Below, one piece after another: positions 1-6,412 of a DNA stretch of 10,069 nt. The notes below the pieces were generated by a model. That model had not been told where the DNA came from and did not search any database. It saw nothing but the letters and a program-made list of their open reading frames with translations. Source of the DNA: JAKEHA01 sp964560355 (GTDB lineage Bacteria > Krumholzibacteriota > Krumholzibacteriia > WVZY01 > JAKEHA01). A program made the position numbers and the translations under genes. The first letter of the stretch is position 1. Each line of letters begins with the position of its first letter. Location: positions 1 to 10,069 of the forward strand of contig CAZLLI010000097.1 in assembly GCA_964560355.1 (NCBI GenBank), given 5' to 3'.

Positions 1-803
1 TCGTCGTCGGGGACGTAGCGGTCGACCACGCGCACGCGCGCGCCGATCCCGAGCGACGCGATCAGCGCGTCGTACTTCGCGCGCTCCTCGTAGAACTCGC
101 CCACCACCAGCAGCGTCGCCGGCACGCGTTCGCTCACGCGCGCGAACGCGCGCAGCAACACGTCGACGCCCTTGTACGCGCGCACCAGCCCGAAGAACAG
201 CACCACGCGCCCGTCCACCCCGAGGCGCGCGCGCGCTTCGTCCTTGGAAACCGCGCCCGCGGCGAACTGGGTGTAGGTCGGGTGCGGGTGCACCGCCGTG
301 GTCGCGCCCGGCACCAGCTCGGCGAGGCGCCCCTCGTCCTCGCGCGACTGCACCAGGAACGCGTCGGCGCCGGCGAGTCCGTAGCGCGCGAGCGCGCGCG
401 CGGCGAACGACGCCTCGTGCGGCAGCACGTTGTGACAGAGGTACACCACCGGGGCGCGCGATTGCCGGCGCACCGCGCGCGCGATGGCGCGATACGCGGG
501 CGCGAAGAACGGGTGCCACCACTGCACCACCACCAGGCCGGGGTCGAACTCGATCACGGCGCGCGCGGCGCGCGCGTACGACAGCGGATTGATGGAGTCG
601 ATCAGGCGCAGCGACTCGACGCGCACCAGCGCGCCGCCTTCGTCGTACTGGGTGCGCCCCGGAAACAACAAGGAGGGATACAAGCGCGAGAACCCGACGA
701 TACGGACCTCGTGCGCGGTCTGAAACTCGCGCGCGAGCATCTGCGTGAAGTGGCTGATGCCGCCGCGATACGGGTACGCGGGGCCGACCAGGCAGACGTT
801 CAT
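1..803 (-). CDS. GT4-type glycosyltransferase, 3' end cut by window edge
   Basis: Partial gene: 267 codons are visible and no stop is reached before the left edge. Translation from the ATG at 803 begins MNVCLVGPAYPYRGGISHF. This is the usual N-terminal strand plus glycine-rich loop (RGGI, residues 13-16) of GT-B fold enzymes of family GT4. HNVLPHE follows at about 124-130. The second Rossmann domain then begins, with FFGLVRAYKGVD at about 203-214, the conserved sugar-nucleotide-side motif of Glycos_transf_1. The E-x7-E motif expected further on lies outside the window. No signal peptide or membrane segment is seen, so it probably acts at the cytoplasmic membrane face, adding a sugar from a nucleotide donor to a lipid-linked glycan. 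The start is supported by a 4-base ATGA overlap with the stop of the upstream GT2 gene, implying translational coupling. Donor and acceptor cannot be deduced. Family assignment is confident, specificity is not. Confidence 0.88.
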   Translation of the reverse strand, partial: MNVCLVGPAYPYRGGISHFTQMLAREFQTAHEVRIVGFSRLYPSLLFPGRTQYDEGGALVRVESLRLIDSINPLSYARAARAVIEFDPGLVVVQWWHPFFAPAYRAIARAVRRQSRAPVVYLCHNVLPHEASFAARALARYGLAGADAFLVQSREDEGRLAELVPGATTAVHPHPTYTQFAAGAVSKDEARARLGVDGRVVLFFGLVRAYKGVDVLLRAFARVSERVPATLLVVGEFYEERAKYDALIASLGIGARVRVVDRYVPDD

Positions 804-1759
804 GCGCGCGAACGCGGGCGCGACGCGCGCTCGCCGCGCACGTCGTATTCCTTGAACGCGTACACCGCCTCGCGCGCGGCCCGCGCCGAGATCAGCTCGG
901 CCAAGAGCCCGATCGACGCCACCTGGATGGAGACGATGATGAGCACGAAGCCCAGGAGCATGATGGGGCGCACGCGCAAGCCGTTGCCCGCCAGCCAGTG
1001 GACCAGAAAGTAGAGGTTGGGCGCGAGCCCGAGGACGAACAACACCAGCGACACGCGCCCGAAGAAGTGGAGCGGGTTGAGCGCGCGGCGCGTCACGAAC
1101 ATGGTGGTGATCAAGTCGAAGAAGCCGTTCAGGAAGCGGCGTGCGCCGTACTTGCTCTTGCCGTACTTGCGCTTGTAGTGGCGCACCGCGACTTCGTCCA
1201 CGCGGAACCCTTCCCACGCCGCCAGCGCGGGGATGAAACGGTGTAATTCGCCGTACACCGTGATGGCGTCGCACACCTCGCGCCGGTACATCTTGAAACC
1301 GCAGTTGAAGTCGTGGAGCTTGACGCCCGTCACCATCGAGGTGACGCGGTTGAACACGCGCGACGGGAGCGTCTTCGACGGCGGGTCCTGGCGGTTGGTC
1401 TTCCACCCCGACACCAAGTCGGCTCCCGCCTCGATGCGCTTCAAGAGATTGGGGATCTCGGCGGGGTCGTCCTGCAGGTCGGCGTCGATGGTGACGACGA
1501 GGTCGCCGGAAGCGGCGCGAAAGCCCTCGTTCAGCGCCGCCGACTTGCCGTAGTTGCGCCGGAAGCTAATGACACCGACGCGCGCCGACTTCTCGCGCAG
1601 CGCGCGCAGCACCGCGATGGTGCGGTCGGTGCTGCCGTCGTCGACGAAGATGTACTCGTGTTCGACCTTCATCTCGGTCAAGACGGCGTCGAGGCGCTCG
1701 AACAACTCGGGCAGCGCGTCCTGCTCGTTGTAGCACGGGATGACGACGGAAACCTTCAC
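800..1759 (-). CDS. GT2 polyprenyl-phosphate glycosyltransferase (DPM1/GtrB-like)
   Basis: A 319-residue inverting GT-A glycosyltransferase. N-terminal VSVVIPCYNE (3-12) opens the fold, VDDGS (39-43) binds the nucleotide, and the DXD motif is IDADLQDDP (91-99), the form typical of dolichol-phosphate mannose synthase and bacterial GtrB/ArnC-type enzymes. FNCGFKMYRR (151-160) and a conserved HRFIP (173-177) complete the family pattern. Two C-terminal hydrophobic segments at about 234-256 and 266-290 anchor it in the inner membrane, as in GtrB. Family members transfer a sugar from UDP or GDP onto polyprenyl phosphate. The product is then used by GT-C enzymes on the outer face, and a GT-C-like DUF2723 gene lies two genes upstream. 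The start is GTG at 1759, six bases after the epimerase stop. The gene ends in an ATGA overlap with the next GT4 gene. The sugar is unknown. Confidence 0.9.
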   Translation of the reverse strand: MKVSVVIPCYNEQDALPELFERLDAVLTEMKVEHEYIFVDDGSTDRTIAVLRALREKSARVGVISFRRNYGKSAALNEGFRAASGDLVVTIDADLQDDPAEIPNLLKRIEAGADLVSGWKTNRQDPPSKTLPSRVFNRVTSMVTGVKLHDFNCGFKMYRREVCDAITVYGELHRFIPALAAWEGFRVDEVAVRHYKRKYGKSKYGARRFLNGFFDLITTMFVTRRALNPLHFFGRVSLVLFVLGLAPNLYFLVHWLAGNGLRVRPIMLLGFVLIIVSIQVASIGLLAELISARAAREAVYAFKEYDVRGERASRPRSRA

Positions 1760-1765
1760 GGCGGA

Positions 1766-2734
1766 CTAGCCTACCCCCTTCCCCAGCCGGCGGTAAAGCG
1801 ATTCCACGTGCTCGGCCTCGCGCGCGAGCCCGTCCTCGAGCGCGGTGCGCGGGGCGTACGCAAGCTCGCGCGCGGCCAGCGAGACGTCGGCGTAGGTGTG
1901 CATGACGTCGCCCTTCTGCGAGTCGCGGTAGCGCACGTCGAGGCGTCGATTCATCACGCGCCCGAGCACGTCGAGCACGTGGTTGAGCGACACGCGGCTC
2001 CCGCCGCCGATGTTGAACACGGTGGCGTCGCCGGAATACTCCATCGCCGCCAGGTTGGCGGCCACCGCGTCGCCGACGTAGGTGAAGTCGCGCGTCTGCG
2101 TCCCGTTGCCGTACACGTCGATGGGCTCGCCCGCGAGTCCGGCCTTGATGAACCGATGGAAGGCCATGTCGGGGCGCTGGCGCGGACCGTACACCGTGAA
2201 GTAGCGCAGGCTCACCACCGGCAGCCCGTAGTTGGCGCCGTACAGGAGCACGAGTCCTTCGCCCGCGAGCTTGGTCACTCCGTAGGGCGAGAGCGGACGC
2301 GTGCGCGTGTCCTCGCGGGTGGGAAGCTCGGTGGTGGTGCCGTACACCGAGCTCGAGCTCGCGTACACCAAGCGCGCGCCGCCCACGGCGCGCATCGCTT
2401 CGCACAGGCGCTGCGTCGCGGCCACGTTGTGCTCGAGGTAGGGCTCGAAGGTACGGCCCCAGCTCGCGCGCACACCCGGCTGTGCCGCCAGGTGAAACAC
2501 GACCGACGCCCCCGCGAGCGCGCCCGCGAGGTCGGCGGTGGCGAGCGGCGCTTCGATCAAGCGAAAGCGCGGCGACGACGAGAGCGCCGCGAGGTTGTCG
2601 CGCTTGATGCGCGCGTCGTAGTAATCGGTGAAACAGTCGATGCCGACCACGTCGTGATCGCGCGCGACCAAGGCTTCGCACAGGTGGGACCCGATGAATC
2701 CCGCCGCCCCCGTCACCACCGCGCGCGTGGACAT
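1766..2734 (-). CDS. NAD-dependent UDP-sugar epimerase, probably UDP-glucuronate/UDP-glucose 4-epimerase type
   Basis: A 322-residue extended short-chain dehydrogenase/reductase, full length for the family. The NAD-binding loop is TGAAGFIGSH (8-17), with an acidic residue D33 after the second strand. HLAAQPGVRASW (81-92), the serine stretch SSSSVYG (126-132) and the catalytic Y151-x3-K155 (SPYGVTK) are all present. RYFTVYGPRQRPDMA (177-191) and CFTDYYDARIKRDNL (34-48) resemble UDP-glucuronate 4-epimerases more than plain GalE. RDFTYVGD (215-222) is also conserved. The likely reaction is C4 inversion of a UDP-hexose or UDP-hexuronate in the cytoplasm, supplying donor sugar to neighbouring glycosyltransferases. 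The ATG at 2734 lies one base after the stop of the DUF2723 gene, so the two are probably co-translated. A UDP-GlcNAc or UDP-xylose pathway enzyme is possible, since specificity within this family is hard to read from sequence. Confidence 0.88.
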   Translation of the reverse strand: MSTRAVVTGAAGFIGSHLCEALVARDHDVVGIDCFTDYYDARIKRDNLAALSSSPRFRLIEAPLATADLAGALAGASVVFHLAAQPGVRASWGRTFEPYLEHNVAATQRLCEAMRAVGGARLVYASSSSVYGTTTELPTREDTRTRPLSPYGVTKLAGEGLVLLYGANYGLPVVSLRYFTVYGPRQRPDMAFHRFIKAGLAGEPIDVYGNGTQTRDFTYVGDAVAANLAAMEYSGDATVFNIGGGSRVSLNHVLDVLGRVMNRRLDVRYRDSQKGDVMHTYADVSLAARELAYAPRTALEDGLAREAEHVESLYRRLGKGVG

Positions 2735-2735
2735 G

Positions 2736-5249
2736 CTACGGCTTCTTGGGTTGGCTGGACGCGCGCAGCTTGGCGTCGAAGTCGTCGAGCATCTTGCGCG
2801 TGTCCGCGTCCTGCGGATGGCGGGCGAGGTAGTCGGTGAGGTATTCGCGCGCGCGCTCGTACATCCCGGCGCGCGCGGCTAGCGTGTAGGCGGTGACCAC
2901 CAAGTCGCGCGCCTCGGGGTCGTCGGCCAGGATGGGCTGGATCATTTCGAGCGCCTGCGCGTACTTGCCCTGGCGCTCGTACACGTTGGCGAGCCGGTAC
3001 ATGGCCTGGAAGTCGTTGGGGCGTTCCTTCAGCACGTCGAGGTAATGCTGCTCGGCCTTCGCGGTGTCGCCCGCGTCCATATAATAGAGACCCAACAGCT
3101 GCCGCGGCGGGTCGAGCTGGGGCGAAATCTCCTGCGCGATCAGCATGTACTTGATGGCGGCTTGGCCGTCGCCCGCCTCGTGCTTCGCGAACGAGAGCTC
3201 CATGAACGCGACGCTATAATTCTGGATCAAGTGCACGACATAGTCCTGCAGGTACACGCTGCCGTCGCGCGTCCAGTCCTTGGTCAGGATGCCGTCGTAT
3301 TGGTACTGGTTGACGATGCAGTCCTCGAGCTTGGGCACGTTGACCATGCGCTCGCCCTTGCGCGGCACCACCTTGTACGCGAGCCCCTCCATCTCCAGGA
3401 TCTCGCGGTAGGGCGCGAAGGTCGACGACGGAATCGTCACCGCGAAGTAGATCGGGCGCTGGAAGCGGTTGGTGCGAATGATGTGGTCGACGGCGAGGTC
3501 GCGCACCAAGAGCCACCCGTTCTCCGACGGGATCGGCGTCAGCGCGTCGATCTGGTCGTCGCGCCACGTGATCGGGAACTTGCCTCCCTCGGTCATGCGC
3601 GTCTCGGTGGGAATGTTGTCGCGGCACTGCTTGATGTACCAGGGCGTGTTGAGCAGGCTCAAGTTCACGACCTTGACGTCGCGGCGGAAGCCCTCCACCT
3701 CCTGGACGTACCACAGCGGGAAGGTGTCGTTGTCGCCGTTGGTGAACAGGATCGCGTTGGGCTCCAGGCACACCAGCATGTTGCGCGCGTATTCCTGGCA
3801 GATGCGGTTGTGCGAGCGGTCGTGGCTGAAGTAGTGCTGCTTGAGCGTGAACAGCGGCAGCACCGCGAAGGCGGCCACGGCCGCGGCGGTGACGGGCAGC
3901 GCGCGCTTGCCGCTGCGCGCGAACGCGTTCTTGATCTCGCTGAGCACGCTCGCGGTGCCGATGCCGATGTAGATCGCAAAGTAGTAGAACGCGGGCGAAT
4001 AGAAGTAGTCGCGCTCGCGCACTTCGCTGTCGGAGAAATTGAGAAACACGATCAGCCCCAGGCTCATCACGACCAGCGTCACGAACAGCATGACGAAGGT
4101 TTTCCGGTGCTTCGCGAATTGGTCGACCATGCCCCAGATGCCGAGCGCCACCGGGATGAGCGAGCCCAGGTTCAAGCGCCCCACGTACTCCGCGAACATC
4201 TGGAATTGGGCCTGGAAGTAGCCGTTGAAGTGCTGCAGCTGCCACAGGAACGGCGCCTTGCGCGCGGTGACGCTGGTGGGCGGGTACTGCTCGCGGCGCA
4301 GCACCGCGTACAGGTTGCGCCACGTCTCGGGGTCGCCTTCGTCGATGTTGGGGTTGTGCAGCGAGCGCAGGTACAGCATCAGGTGGACCGAGAGCCCGAG
4401 CACGAACAGCCCCGCGCACACCGCGGCGAACGAACGCCCGCGCGAGTAGTACCAAATCAGGATCGCCACCATGACGACCAGAAAGAAAACGGTGAGCCCG
4501 CCGTTGCGATAGATGGTGGCGTCGGCGATGAACAGCCCCAGCACGCACGAGGCCACGATCCATTCCATGGTCGAAAACGGGCGGTCCTTCGACATCAGCA
4601 CGAAGAAGAAGATGCCCGAGAACACCAGCACGGTGCCCAAGTGGAAGCCCACGCTCAAGGCGAGCAGGTAGAACACCAAGTAAATGAGCGAGGTCGAGCG
4701 CGGCGTCTTGGGCAGGTCGCCCCACTTGATCACGAGCCACGTCATGAAGCCCATGAACGCGGTGCTCATGCCGTAAACTTCGGCTTCGATCGAGTTGGTC
4801 CAGTAGGTGTCGCTGAAGGCGAGGAACATCGTCCCCACCAGCGCGCCGCCGATGCGCACCAGCCCGTCCGCAGTCGACTTGCTCTGCCCCGCCATATCGT
4901 CGAAGAAACGCACGCACAGCGCGAACACGAACAGCACGCCGGCCGCCCCGCAGAAGGCGGAGAGCAGGTTCACGCGCTGCGCGATGGAGAGGAACGGAAT
5001 CGGGAGCAGGCTCGCGACCTTGGCCACGAGCACGTACAAGGGTGTGCCGGGCGAGTGCGGGATGCCGAGCGTGTAGGCGGAGGCGATGAATTCGCCCGAA
5101 TCCCAGAAGCTCGCGCTCGCCTCCATGGTGCGCGCGTACAAATAGAAGCTGGCGATGAAAACGAACGCCGCGCCGGCCCAGAACAACTTGCGCAGCGAGC
5201 CGTTGGCAGGCTCGACCGCCGCCGGCTCTTTGGAATTCGGTCGGATCAT
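2736..5249 (-). CDS. DUF2723 membrane protein, GT-C-like (TMEM260/O-mannosyltransferase-like), with C-terminal TPR repeats
   Basis: An 837-residue polytopic membrane protein. After a short cytoplasmic tail and a first membrane segment (about 22-39) comes the DUF2723 signature: FWDSGEFIASAYTLGIPHSPG around residues 48-68, written here as FWDSGEFIASA then YTLGIPHSPG. It contains the D50/E53 pair expected in the first outer loop of GT-C glycosyltransferases. About 12 hydrophobic segments extend to about residue 460. A soluble part follows with TNGDNDTFPLWYVQEVEGF at about 498-516, also typical of bacterial DUF2723 proteins. From about 690 to the C-terminus are helical repeats of TPR type (AIKYMLIAQEISP; AEQHYLDVLKERPNDFQA; YAQALEMIQPILADDP). 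The eukaryotic relative TMEM260 is an O-mannosyltransferase, and bacterial members are mostly uncharacterised. The likely role is transfer of a polyprenyl-phosphate-linked sugar on the periplasmic side. The ATG at 5249 lacks a clear ribosome binding site. Family call is firm, activity inferred. Confidence 0.88.
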   Translation of the reverse strand: MIRPNSKEPAAVEPANGSLRKLFWAGAAFVFIASFYLYARTMEASASFWDSGEFIASAYTLGIPHSPGTPLYVLVAKVASLLPIPFLSIAQRVNLLSAFCGAAGVLFVFALCVRFFDDMAGQSKSTADGLVRIGGALVGTMFLAFSDTYWTNSIEAEVYGMSTAFMGFMTWLVIKWGDLPKTPRSTSLIYLVFYLLALSVGFHLGTVLVFSGIFFFVLMSKDRPFSTMEWIVASCVLGLFIADATIYRNGGLTVFFLVVMVAILIWYYSRGRSFAAVCAGLFVLGLSVHLMLYLRSLHNPNIDEGDPETWRNLYAVLRREQYPPTSVTARKAPFLWQLQHFNGYFQAQFQMFAEYVGRLNLGSLIPVALGIWGMVDQFAKHRKTFVMLFVTLVVMSLGLIVFLNFSDSEVRERDYFYSPAFYYFAIYIGIGTASVLSEIKNAFARSGKRALPVTAAAVAAFAVLPLFTLKQHYFSHDRSHNRICQEYARNMLVCLEPNAILFTNGDNDTFPLWYVQEVEGFRRDVKVVNLSLLNTPWYIKQCRDNIPTETRMTEGGKFPITWRDDQIDALTPIPSENGWLLVRDLAVDHIIRTNRFQRPIYFAVTIPSSTFAPYREILEMEGLAYKVVPRKGERMVNVPKLEDCIVNQYQYDGILTKDWTRDGSVYLQDYVVHLIQNYSVAFMELSFAKHEAGDGQAAIKYMLIAQEISPQLDPPRQLLGLYYMDAGDTAKAEQHYLDVLKERPNDFQAMYRLANVYERQGKYAQALEMIQPILADDPEARDLVVTAYTLAARAGMYERAREYLTDYLARHPQDADTRKMLDDFDAKLRASSQPKKP

Positions 5250-5341
5250 GTCGTTCGGATGGTGTCGGTGAGGCGGACTCGCCGGCCGCCGGGTCGCACT
5301 CGCGCCTGGAAGTAGTCGCGAGTCTTCGGGTTGTACGTCAT
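5246..5341 (-). CDS. Possible 31-residue small ORF upstream of the DUF2723 gene
   Basis: An ATG at 5341 opens a 32-codon frame beginning MTYNPKTRDYFQARV and ending LTDTIRTT. Its TGA overlaps the ATG of the DUF2723 gene by four bases (ATGA), the same type of overlap seen at four other junctions in this window. The product would be basic (eight Arg/Lys against two Asp), with no membrane segment or recognisable domain. It lies in the same frame as the flippase gene, which stops 72 bases before it, and no stop interrupts the space between. There is no convincing Shine-Dalgarno sequence before the ATG. In GC-rich DNA stop-free stretches of this length are common, so it may be chance. If real it could be a leader peptide coupling translation into the DUF2723 gene, which itself has no evident ribosome binding site. 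Confidence 0.25.
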   Translation of the reverse strand: MTYNPKTRDYFQARVRPGGRRVRLTDTIRTT

Positions 5342-5386
5342 CGCACCCGGGCGGTTCCCGGCGCGTAAGTGGCGCGACCCGAAGAC
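5322..5386. repeat. 10-bp perfect inverted repeat with 45-base spacer
   Basis: GTCTTCGGGT at 5322-5331 and its exact reverse complement ACCCGAAGAC at 5377-5386 lie in the intergenic gap. In a minus-strand transcript the arms could pair into a stem with a 45-base loop. The loop would contain the ATG of the possible small ORF, and the second arm covers its codons 4 to 7. The loop also contains a small CCGG-GCGGTTC-CCGG hairpin at 5347-5361. It could be an RNA leader structure or a protein-binding site. GC-rich sequence raises the chance of accidental repeats, though a 10-bp exact match inside a short non-coding gap is less expected. Confidence 0.45.
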
Positions 5387-5414
5387 CCTACCCGAACCCG
5401 CGCGGGTCGATCAA
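5385..5414 (-). promoter_or_regulatory. Weak sigma70-like promoter candidate for the DUF2723 block
   Basis: On the minus strand TTGATC (5414-5409) resembles a -35 box. After an 18-base spacer comes TAGGGT (5390-5385), which keeps the first, second and last positions of a -10 box. Transcription would begin near 5378 and give a leader of about 130 bases before the DUF2723 ATG. The -35 box overlaps the last codons of the flippase gene. The match is poor and its weight comes mainly from its position in the only intergenic gap. Confidence 0.2.
5396..5407. repeat. 12-bp perfect palindrome after the flippase stop codon
   Basis: ACCCGCGCGGGT is a perfect 12-bp palindrome starting three bases after the TGA of the flippase gene. 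It falls within the spacer of the weak promoter-like pair described for 5385-5414, a position where an operator could sit. It has no following T-run, so it is not a typical terminator. CG-rich palindromes arise easily in DNA of this composition. Confidence 0.3.
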
Positions 5415-6412
5415 GCGCGAAAAGCGCCCGCGCCGGCGCGCCTTCCCATGAAGAACACGAGCCCCACCAGGCTCACCACCACCGACACGATGAAGGTCAG
5501 GAATTCCATCGCGAAGGCGTCGGTGCGACCCACCCCCGCGGTGGCGAACAGCACGATGCCGAGCCCTTCGCGAATGCCGAGCCCGTTGATGGTGATGGGC
5601 GGAATCATGGCCAGGCTTAGGAGCGGGATGAACACGAAGAACTGGCACAGCACCACCGCGTCGACGGAGATGCCGAGCGCCATCCCCACCAACACGTGGG
5701 TGACGACGCGCAGCGCCTGGATCAGCACCGAGAACAACACCAGCTGCGCGACCAGCGGTTTGCGCCCCTTGAACGGCGACAGGTGATCCAGGATCGACGA
5801 CGCGCGCCGATCGAGCGCGAACGGGCGCAGCTTCACCACGCCGCGGCGCAACGCGTTGCCGAGTGGGCGGTGGAAGTAGAACCCGAGCGCGGGCACCATG
5901 CACGCGACGAAGATTCCGAGGTAGAGAAGATAGTGCGCAGGCGCTTCCGGAATCAGGAACAGCACCGCGACCGCGGCCAGGAGACACAGGCTGAACACGC
6001 CCAACAGGCGATCGAGCAGCGTGACCGCGATCACTTGATACGGATCAGTCCCCATCTTGGTGACGTCGTACACCTTGACGACGTCGCCGCCGATGTTGGC
6101 GGGGAGGAAATTGTTGAAGAACAACCCGACGAAGTAGAAGCGAAAGGTCGCGCGCCGCGGCAGCGCGACGCCGCTCGCGCGCAAGAGCACGTGCCACTGC
6201 AGCCACCCGGCGACGTTGCTCACGAAGAACACCAGCACCGCGGAAGCGAGCAGGACGCGGTCCATCCCGCGCACCAGCGCCTCCAGCTCCGCGAAGGAGA
6301 TCTTGCGCATGAGGAGCGCCATCAGCGCCGCGCTGACGCCGATCTTCAAGCCCCAGCGCAGCGCCGCGGGCGCACGGCGCGCGCTTTCGCGCACGACGTC
6401 GGGCGCGCTCAC
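5411..6412 (-). CDS. UPF0104/YbhN-family flippase-like integral membrane protein
   Basis: A 333-residue polytopic membrane protein with about eight hydrophobic segments, full length for the lysylphosphatidylglycerol-synthase transmembrane / UPF0104 family. Family motifs visible are NNFLPANIGGDVVKVY (100-115), LLDRLLGVFSL (132-142) and PPITINGLGIREG (271-283). The same domain forms the flippase part of MprF and the membrane part of archaeal AglD-type enzymes. Stand-alone members near glycosyltransferase genes are usually thought to move a lipid or lipid-linked sugar across the inner membrane, but direct evidence for this subfamily is limited. I place the start at GTG 6412 because it forms a GTGA overlap with the GT4 stop and gives the normal family N-terminus. 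A longer reading extends through the GT4 gene out of frame and is not credible. It is the last gene before the 161-bp gap. Confidence 0.88.
   Translation of the reverse strand: MSAPDVVRESARRAPAALRWGLKIGVSAALMALLMRKISFAELEALVRGMDRVLLASAVLVFFVSNVAGWLQWHVLLRASGVALPRRATFRFYFVGLFFNNFLPANIGGDVVKVYDVTKMGTDPYQVIAVTLLDRLLGVFSLCLLAAVAVLFLIPEAPAHYLLYLGIFVACMVPALGFYFHRPLGNALRRGVVKLRPFALDRRASSILDHLSPFKGRKPLVAQLVLFSVLIQALRVVTHVLVGMALGISVDAVVLCQFFVFIPLLSLAMIPPITINGLGIREGLGIVLFATAGVGRTDAFAMEFLTFIVSVVVSLVGLVFFMGRRAGAGAFRA

Larger units (their letters stand above)
5250..5410. other. 161-bp intergenic region separating two gene blocks
   Basis: This is the only gap longer than 20 bases between recognised genes in the window, so it is the most probable place for a transcript boundary. 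It holds a 12-bp palindrome directly after the flippase stop, a 10-bp inverted repeat, a weak promoter-like pair and a possible small ORF, each listed separately. There is no hairpin followed by a T-run on the transcribed strand, so no intrinsic terminator is supported and read-through from the flippase gene is possible. No RNA gene was recognised here. Confidence 0.6.

Noticed and set aside
1313..2839. 508-codon plus-strand open frame opposite the epimerase and GT2 genes
   Set aside because: Low-complexity Arg/Ala/Val/His translation with no family match, antisense to two confidently identified genes.
3045..5315. 756-codon open frame on the plus strand opposite the DUF2723 gene
   Set aside because: The product is rich in Arg, His, Val and Glu with no domain or membrane pattern. 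It is the mirror of a well-supported gene in GC-rich DNA, where antisense frames stay open by composition.
5396..5407. Palindrome considered as an intrinsic terminator of the flippase gene
   Set aside because: No T-run follows on the transcribed strand and the stem is very short with no loop.
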